A DNA stretch of 54,888 bases, from positions 1 through 54,888 of the forward strand of contig CACZFM010000014.1 in the NCBI GenBank assembly GCA_902780495.1. The letters run 5' to 3'. A program made the translations under genes and the position numbers. The stretch's first letter is position 1. Every line of letters begins with the position of its first letter. The notes below the pieces were generated by a model that was not told the origin of the DNA, did no database searches, and saw only the letters and a program-made list of their open reading frames with translations. Below are positions 33,966-42,922 of the stretch, piece by piece. Source of the stretch: an uncultured Bacteroidales bacterium. GTDB lineage: Bacteria; Bacteroidota; Bacteroidia; Bacteroidales; Paludibacteraceae.

Positions 33966-34949
33966 ATGAAAAACTTGATTGTAGCTCCGGCACCTCACGC
34001 GCATAGCGGAGACAGTGTTCGGAAAAACATGCTCCTTGTAATAGTTGCATTGCTACCTGCCTATTTGGTAAGTGTACTGATGTTCGGTTGGGGAGCACTG
34101 ATTACTGCCTTAATCAGTATCGTAGCATGTATGGGTGCGGAGTGGCTGATTGCCAAGTTCGTACTGAAAGAGCAACCCACAATTGGTGATTGTTCAGCAT
34201 TGCTGACAGGACTTCTGTTGGCATTCAATCTACCCAGCAATCTGCCTTGGTGGATTGTGGTAATCGGTGCCGTTGTAGCCATCGGCGTGGGAAAAATGAG
34301 TTTTGGCGGACTCGGACAAAATCCATTCAACCCCGCATTGGTAGGACGTGTGTTCTTGTTGATTTCGTTCCCTGTGCAAATGACCACTTGGCCTCGTCCG
34401 CTAGGTTTTAGCGGTGCGTATGTGGATGCCGAAACCGGCGCAACACCGTTGTATTACCTGAAACAAGTGACCAAACATAGCGATTTGGCCGCCATGGAAA
34501 AACTTCCGCAGCTGTGGGACGCTTTCATCGGCATGATGGGAGGCTCGCTTGGCGAAGTGTGTGCACTGGCCTTGCTTGTCGGAGGCTTGTTCCTGATTTG
34601 TGCGCGCGTCATAACATGGCATATCCCTGTTAGTATTCTAGCAACAATGGCAGTGTTTGCACTTCTTACCACGCCGGAAGGTGTGTGCCCTTGGAACTAT
34701 ACCGCACTGACACTTCTGACCGGTGGTGCAATGTTGGGTGCGTTCTTTATGGCAACTGATTATGTGACCAGTCCTATGGTCGGCTGGGGTAAAATCATAT
34801 TCGGTGTGGGTATCGGACTGATTGTGATGGTTATCCGCACATGGGGTGCTTATCCGGAAGGCATGTCATTCGCCATTCTGATTATGAATGCAACCGTACC
34901 TTTGTTGAACAAAATTCGTCCGAAACGTTTCGGCGAGAAAAAGAAATAA
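33966..34949 (+). CDS. rnfD: Rnf complex membrane subunit D
   Basis: 327 residues from the ATG at 33966; an earlier in-frame ATG (33807) lies inside rnfC. Multiple transmembrane helices; NqrB/RnfD motifs GGLGQNPFNPALVGR and the covalent FMN site TGAT with Thr160. Part of the inner-membrane electron path. 29 bases after rnfC. Confidence 0.96.
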   Translation: MKNLIVAPAPHAHSGDSVRKNMLLVIVALLPAYLVSVLMFGWGALITALISIVACMGAEWLIAKFVLKEQPTIGDCSALLTGLLLAFNLPSNLPWWIVVIGAVVAIGVGKMSFGGLGQNPFNPALVGRVFLLISFPVQMTTWPRPLGFSGAYVDAETGATPLYYLKQVTKHSDLAAMEKLPQLWDAFIGMMGGSLGEVCALALLVGGLFLICARVITWHIPVSILATMAVFALLTTPEGVCPWNYTALTLLTGGAMLGAFFMATDYVTSPMVGWGKIIFGVGIGLIVMVIRTWGAYPEGMSFAILIMNATVPLLNKIRPKRFGEKKK

Positions 34950-34962
34950 GGAGGACTGAACT

Positions 34963-35538
34963 ATGGCAAAACTTAAAAGTTCGTTAACCAACATGCTCCT
35001 TTCGCTGACCTGCATCACCTTGGTGGCAGCAGCAGCACTTGCCGGCGTATATATGCTGACAAAAGAGACCATCGATAAACAAAAATCCGATGCAGAAATA
35101 GCCGCTCAACAAGCCGTGCTTGCCGGTGATGAAAACGGAACACCCATCAAAGTAGAAGTGGACGGGTTCGGAGGCAAAATGATTGTAATGGTCGGTTTTG
35201 CGGAAGATGGTACGATTCTTGGATATAAAGTTTTGGAACACCAAGAAACTCCGGGACTTGGTGATAAGGCCGGACAATGGTTCCAAAATGCCGATAAACC
35301 GGGGCAGAACGTAGTCGGAAGAAAAGCAACAGGTAACTTTACCGTATCAAAAGACGGAGGCGATGTTGACGCCATTACCGCTGCAACCATTTCTTCTCGC
35401 GCTTTCCTGAAAGCGGTAAACGAGGCTTATACCAAATTTCAAGAGGCAAAAGGCGTAACTGTAGAGACATGGACAAGCGCTACACAACAAATTGAACCGG
35501 AAAATACGATCTGTGAAGAGAAAGGAGGCCAACAATGA
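34963..35538 (+). CDS. rnfG: Rnf complex FMN-binding subunit G
   Basis: 191 residues. One N-terminal transmembrane helix (~10-32), then the periplasmic FMN-binding domain: VLEHQETPGLGDK and DAITAATISSRAF with the FMN-attachment Thr at ~142. The usual S/T-G-A-T is TAAT here (Gly to Ala at 140), which I believe is tolerated. Flavinylated by ApbE, not in this window. Stop overlaps rnfE start by 4 bases. Confidence 0.95.
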   Translation: MAKLKSSLTNMLLSLTCITLVAAAALAGVYMLTKETIDKQKSDAEIAAQQAVLAGDENGTPIKVEVDGFGGKMIVMVGFAEDGTILGYKVLEHQETPGLGDKAGQWFQNADKPGQNVVGRKATGNFTVSKDGGDVDAITAATISSRAFLKAVNEAYTKFQEAKGVTVETWTSATQQIEPENTICEEKGGQQ

Positions 35539-36125
35539 ATAATGCAACAAAAACGTTAGTAAACGGTATCCTAAAAGAAAATCCGACCTTTGGGTTGGTG
35601 CTCGGCATGTGCCCGACATTGGCAACCACCACCAGTGCGATAAATGGTATGTCAATGGGATTGGCTACCATGTTTGTGCTGATTTGCTCCAATGTGGTGA
35701 TTTCCATGCTGAAAAATGTCATTCCCGACAAAGTGCGTATTCCGTCATTCATTGTGGTAATAGCTGCATTTGTAACCATCTTACAAATGGTAATGCAAGC
35801 TTACGTCCCCTCCATTTACGAAACACTCGGTCTGTTTATTCCGCTGATTGTAGTAAACTGCATTGTACTTGGCCGTGCGGAAGCGTTTGCAGCGAAAAAC
35901 AGTGTGGGACTGAGCGCATTGGACGGTATCGGAATGGGTGTCGGCTTTACGCTTGCTCTAACCATCATCGGTGCAATCCGTGAACTATTGGGCACAGGAT
36001 GCCTCTTTGGTTACAATCTCTATAGTGACCATTATGGTATGCTAATCTTTGTATTGGCTCCTGGAGCGTTCATTTGCCTGGGATATGTAATGGCATTAGT
36101 ACAGAAACTAATGAAGAAAGATTAA
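35535..36125 (+). CDS. rnfE: Rnf complex membrane subunit E
   Basis: 196 residues, six predicted transmembrane helices. NqrD/RnfE marks: NPTFGLVLGMCPTLA with the Cys used by the intramembrane [2Fe-2S] cluster, and VNCIVLGRAEAFA. Paired with RnfA in the membrane core. A hairpin-free 40-base gap follows. Confidence 0.95.
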   Translation: MNNATKTLVNGILKENPTFGLVLGMCPTLATTTSAINGMSMGLATMFVLICSNVVISMLKNVIPDKVRIPSFIVVIAAFVTILQMVMQAYVPSIYETLGLFIPLIVVNCIVLGRAEAFAAKNSVGLSALDGIGMGVGFTLALTIIGAIRELLGTGCLFGYNLYSDHYGMLIFVLAPGAFICLGYVMALVQKLMKKD

Positions 36126-36165
36126 AATAAACATCCTCTTTCGAGAGGTATAAAACAAGACGATT

Positions 36166-36759
36166 ATGTTATACTTTTTGATATTTGTTTCTGCGATATT
36201 TGTCAATAATATCGTATTGAGTCAGTTCTTGGGAATTTGTCCTTTCCTTGGTGTGTCTAAGAAAATTGATACAGCATTGGGCATGGGGGCCGCCGTTACG
36301 TTCGTATTGACCTTGGCCACTATTGTAACCTATTTGTTGCAACTGTTGCTCGTAAAATGGGGAATTGAATTTCTGCAGACAATCCTGTTTATTCTGGTGA
36401 TTGCCGCAATGGTTCAAATGATTGAGATCGTGCTCAAAAAGATTTCACCGTCGTTGTATCAGGCTTTGGGTGTATTCCTCCCACTGATCACCACCAACTG
36501 TTGCCTTCTGGGTGTTGCCATTTTGGTTGCCAACGGAACGAACAAACTCCCCGGAGAATTGGATCATAATCTTTTGACAGGTACCATTTTTGCCTTTGCC
36601 ACCGCATTAGGTTTTACACTGGCACTCATCTTGTTTGCCGGTATGCGTGAACAATTGGCAATGAACAAGGTGCCCAAAGCTATGCAGGGAACTCCGATTG
36701 CTCTTTTAACAGCCGGTTTGTTAGCAATGGCATTTATGGGTTTCTCGGGCGTCGTTTAG
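36166..36759 (+). CDS. rnfA: Rnf complex membrane subunit A
   Basis: 197 residues, six transmembrane helices. NqrE/RnfA marks: FVNNIVLSQFLGICPFLGVSK and LITTNCCLLGVA, each holding a Cys of the shared Fe-S site. Last of the rnfBCDGEA order. 52 bases without a visible terminator or promoter separate it from the TolC gene, so read-through is likely. Confidence 0.95.
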   Translation: MLYFLIFVSAIFVNNIVLSQFLGICPFLGVSKKIDTALGMGAAVTFVLTLATIVTYLLQLLLVKWGIEFLQTILFILVIAAMVQMIEIVLKKISPSLYQALGVFLPLITTNCCLLGVAILVANGTNKLPGELDHNLLTGTIFAFATALGFTLALILFAGMREQLAMNKVPKAMQGTPIALLTAGLLAMAFMGFSGVV

Positions 36760-36811
36760 TGGATGTTTCATCGCTCTGTATTACACGAAAAAATAGCAAA
36801 TGTATTAAAAA

Positions 36812-38239
36812 ATGAAACGACTACCAATCGCAATCATAGGTTTAGTGCTGGGTTGTTCCACCATGTTGGCGGAACCGACTCTTCTAACTTTGGCAGCATG
36901 CAGAGATATGGCGGCTCGGGATAATACGCAAATCCGTATTGACCAAGAAAACGCCAAAAGTGCCATGTATCTGCGAAAATCAGTGATGGCACGCTTCTTC
37001 CCTCAGATTAGTGCTAATGGTGCTTATGCTTTCAATTCCAGACATATACATGTCGTTCCTGACGAGATGGAACTCAGTTTCGGAACTTGGGGACTAAATG
37101 GAATGAGTTTTAACAATCCTACCATTCAAGCCTATCAGACATTATTGCCTCAAGGTACAGAAGCGCTTAATTCACTCACCGGAAGTATCTACCGCGAGTT
37201 ATACAACCAGTTGGATTTCAATGTTACTCATGTGCTGGTTGGACAAGTGGGTATCATACAGCCTATCTGGGTCGGTGGGCGAATCACTCAAGCCTATAAA
37301 ATTACGAAAGCGGTGGAAAATCTGGCAAAAATCCGCGCAGCAAAAAACATGGCGGAATTAACCGTCAATGTGGATGAAGCCTATTGGCGCGTCATTTCTG
37401 TCAGTCAGAAAAAGAAAGTGGCAATGAAATACCACCAGTTGCTGACTAAGTTGATGGAAGATATAGAAGAGGCCAAAGAAGAAGGAGTTGCCACCCAAGC
37501 CGATGTTTTGAACGTACGTGTCAAATTGAGTGAAGCGGAAACAATGTTGGCGCAGGCCACGGATGGCTTAGAACTCAGCGAAATGGCTCTGTGTCAAATC
37601 ATCGGATTGCCGTTATATACGGAAATAAAATTGGATGATAGTCACTTGAACGATGTTGTTCTCGCGGATAGTACTCTCAATATACAAGAAGTGTTATCTC
37701 GCAGAGACGAGTTGAAGATGTTGGAAGAAATGCAGAAACTGGCAAAAGCAGGCGTCGGAATGGCTGCTGCCGGTTTACAACCCAACATTGTGGCCTCCGC
37801 GAATTACATCGTTAGTAATCCTAACGTAGCTAATGGTTTTCAAAACAACTTTGCTGGCTTCTTTTCCGCAGGTGTTGTTGTGAATGTTCCGATAGCCCAC
37901 GCCAGTGATATCTTGGCTGTCAAAGCTGCTAAACACAAGCAAAAAACCGTGGAGTTACAGATGCAAGAGGCGCGTGAGAAAATAGAATTACAGGCGACTC
38001 AATCTGCTCAAAAAGTGATTGAGGCCAACAAAGCCCTCATACGCGCGACCAACAGCATACGACACGCGGAGGAAAACCTGCAATACGCACAGGATTCCTA
38101 CGCAGAGGGAGTTATCACCTCCAGTCAATTGATGATGGCTCAAACTGCATGGCAAAAAGCCGAGTCGGAAAAAATAGATGCCGCCATTGCATTGAGGATG
38201 GCAGAAATAACCCATAAAAAGAATATAGGACAACTTTAA
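36812..38239 (+). CDS. TolC-family outer-membrane efflux protein
   Basis: 475 residues. Signal peptide MKRLPIAIIGLVLGCSTMLA, then two long helical hairpins with heptad-like stretches (residues ~150-260 and ~360-470; SAETMLAQATDGLELSEMAL-like and KIELQATQSAQKVIEANKAL) typical of the outer-membrane factor tunnel. It should trimerise and dock on the HlyD-family protein encoded next. Substrate unknown. Confidence 0.92.
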   Translation: MKRLPIAIIGLVLGCSTMLAEPTLLTLAACRDMAARDNTQIRIDQENAKSAMYLRKSVMARFFPQISANGAYAFNSRHIHVVPDEMELSFGTWGLNGMSFNNPTIQAYQTLLPQGTEALNSLTGSIYRELYNQLDFNVTHVLVGQVGIIQPIWVGGRITQAYKITKAVENLAKIRAAKNMAELTVNVDEAYWRVISVSQKKKVAMKYHQLLTKLMEDIEEAKEEGVATQADVLNVRVKLSEAETMLAQATDGLELSEMALCQIIGLPLYTEIKLDDSHLNDVVLADSTLNIQEVLSRRDELKMLEEMQKLAKAGVGMAAAGLQPNIVASANYIVSNPNVANGFQNNFAGFFSAGVVVNVPIAHASDILAVKAAKHKQKTVELQMQEAREKIELQATQSAQKVIEANKALIRATNSIRHAEENLQYAQDSYAEGVITSSQLMMAQTAWQKAESEKIDAAIALRMAEITHKKNIGQL

Positions 38240-38266
38240 TAAAACGCATATAGCAAATACGTAATC

Positions 38267-39301
38267 ATGGAAGAAGATTTTTTGAAACAAAATGCAGAGA
38301 TTGAAGCAGCCAAGCAAAATATGAATGCCAAAGGCGATATTTTCTTGGGCTTGGTAGTATTGTTTTCAGTTCTGATAGTGGTAGCACTAATCGGTTTGTT
38401 GGCTGTTCGTCCGGACAAAGTGCAAATTGTAGGTGAAGCTGAAGCTAGTGAATATCGCGTATCCGGAAAAGTTCCTGGACGTATTGAAATGTATTTGGCA
38501 CAAGAAGGTGATCGCGTTAAAAAAGGCGATACGCTGGTTATTATTAACTCACCCGAAGTGGAAGCAAAAATGGCACAAGCAAAAGCCGCGCGTGCGGCTG
38601 CGGAAGCACAAAACCAAAAAGCTATTCATGGTGCACGGGAAGAACTAATTCGAGGCGCGTATGAACTTTATCAAAAAGCATTGGCCGGAGAAGAGGTGTA
38701 TCGCAAAAGTTTCGAACGCGTAGATAGACTCTATCAAAAAGGTGTTGTTTCTGCGCAAAAGCACGATGAGGTTGAAGCTCGATACAAAGTGGCACAAGCC
38801 GATGTTAAAGCTGCAAAATCACAATATGATATGGCTTTACGTGGTGCGCAAGAAGAAGATAAAGCTGCTGCTGCGGCCTTGGTGGCACGTGTAGACGGTG
38901 TGATTCAGGAAGTGGAAATAGCAAAGGCAGAACGTTACTTGACTTCGCCTGTTGACGGAGAAGTAAGTGAATGTTTCCCCAAACCGGGCGAATTGGTAGG
39001 CCAGGGTTCACCTGTAATGTCCATCGTGGATATGACGGATGTATGGTTTCATTTTGCAATTCGAGAAGATAAATTGAAAGATATCACGCTGGGAAGTACA
39101 TTGGAGATCAAAATTCCTGCTTTGGGTGAAGAAACTCATCTGGTAAAGGTAACCTTCATTAAAGTAATGGCCAGTTATGCAACTTGGCGTAGTACCCAAA
39201 CAACCGGGGGGTATGATGTAAAGACTTTTGATGTAAAAGCCCGTCCAATAAACGAAATACCGAACTTACGTCCAGGAATGACAGCCATTGTGGTTGAATA
39301 A
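38267..39301 (+). CDS. HlyD/EmrA-family membrane fusion protein
   Basis: 344 residues. Short cytoplasmic N-terminus, one transmembrane helix (~24-46), lipoyl half-motif (GKVPGRIEMYLAQEGDRVKKGDTLV), coiled-coil Ala/Glu/Lys-rich hairpin (~100-205), second lipoyl half (LTSPVDGEVSECFPKPGELV) and beta-barrel. Bridges the inner-membrane exporter to TolC. 27 bases after the TolC gene, 2 bases before the first permease. Confidence 0.92.
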   Translation: MEEDFLKQNAEIEAAKQNMNAKGDIFLGLVVLFSVLIVVALIGLLAVRPDKVQIVGEAEASEYRVSGKVPGRIEMYLAQEGDRVKKGDTLVIINSPEVEAKMAQAKAARAAAEAQNQKAIHGAREELIRGAYELYQKALAGEEVYRKSFERVDRLYQKGVVSAQKHDEVEARYKVAQADVKAAKSQYDMALRGAQEEDKAAAAALVARVDGVIQEVEIAKAERYLTSPVDGEVSECFPKPGELVGQGSPVMSIVDMTDVWFHFAIREDKLKDITLGSTLEIKIPALGEETHLVKVTFIKVMASYATWRSTQTTGGYDVKTFDVKARPINEIPNLRPGMTAIVVE

Positions 39302-39303
39302 AC

Positions 39304-40485
39304 ATGACGATATTTGAATTTTATACTAAAGTCATGCGTGTGGCTCGATATGAACTCAATCGAGCCATCACGAGGCCTGTCTATATTTTCTCCACTATTG
39401 TTGTTATGCTTTTCTCGTGTATTTTTTTCCTCACCCTTTTCAAAACCGGTGCTCCGGAAAAAATGCCGATAGCCATTGTGGATCTTGATCAATCCAGTAT
39501 TTCAAGGAGAGTCGCACACGAACTAAATGCCACTCAATCCGTAACGATAACAAATGTTTATAGTAGTTATCAAGAGGCTCGGATTGCTATGCAACAAGGA
39601 AAAATATATGCTTTTCTACTAATACCCAGTCATTTCTATTCGGATTTGGCTGCATTCAAACGTCCGACTCTCACATTTTATGTTAATAACGCCTATACAG
39701 TTGGTGCATCTACCAGTTATAAGCAACTACTCATGGTTATGAATCTTGCCAGTGGCGCCTTTCAACGTGAGGTTTTACGCAAGAAAGGATTGCCGGAGCA
39801 TCTTTTGATGAAAAGAATACAACCGGTAGCCATTGATGCCCACTTGATTGGCAATCCGATGTCCAACTACTCGGTATATCTACTAGGGGTTATCTTACCC
39901 GGAATGTTAGGTGTGATAGTGCTAATGATAACTATCTATAGCATCGGAGGAGAACTCAAATGGAAAACTTCACATGAGTGGCTTAAACAAGCGGAGGGTA
40001 ACTATGTCGTTGCCATGATAGGAAAAATGTTACCACATACAGCATTGTATTGTATGATGGGTATTACGGTCAACATCATCATGTTCCGCATCTTGGAATT
40101 CCCGGTAAATGGCAGTTTTCTTTATTTGAATCTGGGACTGATTACATACATTTTTGCTATTCAATCCATTGCAGTAACTTTCATAGGTCTTGTTCCCGTT
40201 TTGCGTGATGCTTTGTCCATCGGTGCTTTATATGGAATGTTATCATTTTCTTTGAGCGGTTTTACATTCCCTTACATGGGAATGCTTACTTGGATGAAAC
40301 CGCTTTGCTATCTTTTCCCGTTGCGACATTACTATTTGATTTATGTCAACGAGGCGTTGTTGGGTGGTCCAATTATCCAATCTGCTCCATTCGTGGGGAT
40401 GTTATTATCTTTCTGTGTGTTACAATTTCTTGTGGGGCATCGGTTACATAATGCCCTTATATACCAAAACTATCCCAGAGACTAA
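39304..40485 (+). CDS. ABC-2 type transporter permease, first of a pair
   Basis: 393 residues. One transmembrane helix near residues 25-46, a ~130-residue external domain (MPIAIVDLDQSS, ARIAMQQGKIYAFLLIP), then five C-terminal helices with the ABC-2 membrane signature. Same layout as YhhJ/YbhR permeases. Makes a pair with the next gene. No ATP-binding protein is encoded nearby. Confidence 0.9.
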   Translation: MTIFEFYTKVMRVARYELNRAITRPVYIFSTIVVMLFSCIFFLTLFKTGAPEKMPIAIVDLDQSSISRRVAHELNATQSVTITNVYSSYQEARIAMQQGKIYAFLLIPSHFYSDLAAFKRPTLTFYVNNAYTVGASTSYKQLLMVMNLASGAFQREVLRKKGLPEHLLMKRIQPVAIDAHLIGNPMSNYSVYLLGVILPGMLGVIVLMITIYSIGGELKWKTSHEWLKQAEGNYVVAMIGKMLPHTALYCMMGITVNIIMFRILEFPVNGSFLYLNLGLITYIFAIQSIAVTFIGLVPVLRDALSIGALYGMLSFSLSGFTFPYMGMLTWMKPLCYLFPLRHYYLIYVNEALLGGPIIQSAPFVGMLLSFCVLQFLVGHRLHNALIYQNYPRD

Positions 40486-40490
40486 GAATC

Positions 40491-41837
40491 ATGAAACGTA
40501 AACGATTAGCCGCCTATATACGAACACGCTTGGCAGACACTTGGAAAGTGTTTGTGTTAGAGATTCGTCGTGTCTTGCGCGATTCCGGAGTCTTCTTGAT
40601 TTTCTTCGTCGCCGGTTTAGGTTATCCGATTTTATATAATCTTATCTACCTGAATAATACTATTAAGGAGGTTCCTGTTGCCGTAGTCGATATGTCATGC
40701 TCTTCGGAAAGCCGTGAATTCATTTATCGTTGGGATGCAAGTCAGGAAGTAGAAGTTCGGTATAGTTGTACTTCCATGGAAGAGGCAGAGCAATTACTGA
40801 AGAAACAGTTGATTCATGGCATATTATATATCCCGTCGGACTATGCCGCTATCCTTAATACAGGGTTGGAAACTGCACATTTGTCCCTATACTGTGATAT
40901 GTCTTCGTTTCTTTATATGAAGAATGTATACATGTCCGCCAATATGGTCATGTTGGATAAAATGAATAATATTCAAGTAGATAGATATGAGAAAATGAAT
41001 GTCAATCATGAAATGAGTTGGGCTCTTGTGCAAAGCGTTCCTTATGAGGCAGTTGCACTTTATAACCCGACAGGTGGATATGGCACATTTTTAATACCTG
41101 GCATATTAATGTTGATTCTTCATCAAACGCTTTTCTTGGGGATTGCTATGCTATGCGGTACTGCCCGTGAAGAAAATAAAGAAATTTTCATTCTACCTGG
41201 TCGTCGCCGGCGCTATTCTATTTTTCGTCTTTTAATAGGTCGTGCGTTGGCGTATTTCACATTCTATTTTGCAATCGCAGCCTTTGATTTAATTTTGATT
41301 CCACGCCTCTTCGATTTGCCACATGTCGGTAGAAATGTGGATATACTGGTTTTCGTTGTCCCATTCTTGTTAAGTACCATTTTTTTCTCGTTGTTATGTG
41401 GATCTTTCCAAAAAGAACGAGAGACAGGTATGGTCACGGGATTATTCTCTTCGCTGATCTTTATGTTTATCTCTGGACTGAGTTGGCCAAGAGAGAATAT
41501 GTCTTTTATTTGGCAAATACTAGGAGATTTACTTCCATCCACGTGGGGAATACATGGCTATATACACATAAACACGATGGGAGCAACTTTGTTAACGACC
41601 ATAAAAGAATACAATATGCTTTGGTTGCTGACTGGTTTTTATTTCGTTCTTTGTGTAATTGTATATACCATACGTGCCCGAAAGTATGATACAGAAGTAC
41701 AAGAACAAGATGCGCGTCTGATTGCATATTTTCTCAGCAAACGTGATCATCTCCGTCAAATTAGTCACGAATTGATTGAGAAGGAAAAACAGCGCATTCG
41801 AAACTATAGGGAAAAACATCGGGTTTTACATCCATAA
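40491..41837 (+). CDS. ABC-2 type transporter permease, second of a pair
   Basis: 448 residues. Same architecture as its neighbour: N-terminal helix (~32-55), external domain (EVPVAVVDMSCSS, LLKKQLIHGILYIPSDY) and five to six C-terminal helices, with a charged C-terminal cytoplasmic tail (KRDHLRQISHELIEKEKQRI). The basic tail is unusual. Five bases after the first permease and five before nrnA. Confidence 0.9.
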   Translation: MKRKRLAAYIRTRLADTWKVFVLEIRRVLRDSGVFLIFFVAGLGYPILYNLIYLNNTIKEVPVAVVDMSCSSESREFIYRWDASQEVEVRYSCTSMEEAEQLLKKQLIHGILYIPSDYAAILNTGLETAHLSLYCDMSSFLYMKNVYMSANMVMLDKMNNIQVDRYEKMNVNHEMSWALVQSVPYEAVALYNPTGGYGTFLIPGILMLILHQTLFLGIAMLCGTAREENKEIFILPGRRRRYSIFRLLIGRALAYFTFYFAIAAFDLILIPRLFDLPHVGRNVDILVFVVPFLLSTIFFSLLCGSFQKERETGMVTGLFSSLIFMFISGLSWPRENMSFIWQILGDLLPSTWGIHGYIHINTMGATLLTTIKEYNMLWLLTGFYFVLCVIVYTIRARKYDTEVQEQDARLIAYFLSKRDHLRQISHELIEKEKQRIRNYREKHRVLHP

Positions 41838-41842
41838 AAAAT

Positions 41843-42904
41843 ATGTTGACTGAAATCTTGGATAATAAGAAGGTCGTTGAAGCATCTCGTTATATAGGAC
41901 AGGCTAAAAGAATCGTTATTCTCACTCACATGGCACCGGATGGGGATGCGATGGGGTCGTCTTTGGCCATGTACCATTATCTGCGACAGAATGGAAAAGA
42001 AGCACACGTGATTGTACCAACTGCTTTTCCTGATTTTCTTCGATGGATGCCGGGGGCTGCAGAAATAATCATTTACGAGAAAATGGCAGAAAATGCCCTT
42101 GAAAAAATGGATGCAGCGGATTTGATTGTCTGCACCGATTTCAATGAACCCAAACGAATTGGGGTGTTGGGTGATAAGTTACTAGCACTTAAAAAAGAAA
42201 AAACTTCGCTTCGAGTGATTATGATTGATCACCACCTTTCCCCTTCTGATATAGCTGACGTGGTCCTATCTTATCCTCAAACCCCATCTGCCTCTGAATT
42301 GGTTTACCGCCTTTTAACGCAACTTGGCGAAATAGGAATAGATTCTGCTACATGTATCTATACCGGAATGATGACTGATACGGGTAATTTTTCATTTAAT
42401 TCAAATTACTGTGATATGTATCAGATTGTCCACGATCTGGTGAAGATGGGGGTGGATAAAGATGCAGTGTATGATCAAGTTATGAATTCCCACACCGCGG
42501 ATAGAATGCGTCTCGTAGGATATTGCCTTTATCAAAAAATGCGCATTTTCCCCCAAGAACATACTGCACTTATTTACTTGAATAGAAAAGAATTATATCG
42601 CTTTAATTTCCGATCTGGTGATGCAGAAGGATTAGTAAATATACCCATGCAAATCAAAGATATTTATTATTCTTGTTTTATGCGTGAAGATAAAGTCAAT
42701 GCCAGTGAAGAAATGCTAGCCGGAGGAAGTAAAACAAAAATTAAAATCTCTATGCGCAGTAAGGGAGATCGTCCTGTCAACACTTTCTGTCATGATGTCT
42801 TTGGCGGTGGAGGCCATAAAAATGCCTCTGGGGGTGAATATTATGGTCCTCTGGAAAATGCTGTTCAATTGTTTCTTGATAACTATAAAAAGTACAATAC
42901 GTAA
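41843..42904 (+). CDS. nrnA: DHH/DHHA1 phosphoesterase, NrnA-type oligoribonuclease/pAp phosphatase
   Basis: 353 residues. DHH domain motifs HMAPDGDAMGSSLA (~30-43), CTDFNEP, MIDHHLSP and MTDTGNFSFNS bind two metals; the DHHA1 domain ends with FGGGGHKNASGG. It degrades very short RNAs and/or 3'-phosphoadenosine 5'-phosphate. Cytoplasmic housekeeping enzyme inserted between exporter and envelope genes. Confidence 0.93.
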   Translation: MLTEILDNKKVVEASRYIGQAKRIVILTHMAPDGDAMGSSLAMYHYLRQNGKEAHVIVPTAFPDFLRWMPGAAEIIIYEKMAENALEKMDAADLIVCTDFNEPKRIGVLGDKLLALKKEKTSLRVIMIDHHLSPSDIADVVLSYPQTPSASELVYRLLTQLGEIGIDSATCIYTGMMTDTGNFSFNSNYCDMYQIVHDLVKMGVDKDAVYDQVMNSHTADRMRLVGYCLYQKMRIFPQEHTALIYLNRKELYRFNFRSGDAEGLVNIPMQIKDIYYSCFMREDKVNASEEMLAGGSKTKIKISMRSKGDRPVNTFCHDVFGGGGHKNASGGEYYGPLENAVQLFLDNYKKYNT

Positions 42905-42922
42905 ATAATAACTTAAAATACC

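Noticed and set aside
41530..41556. Second parS site around a CACGTG
   Set aside because: Only the central CACGTG matches; the outer TGTT/AACA arms are missing and it lies inside a permease gene.
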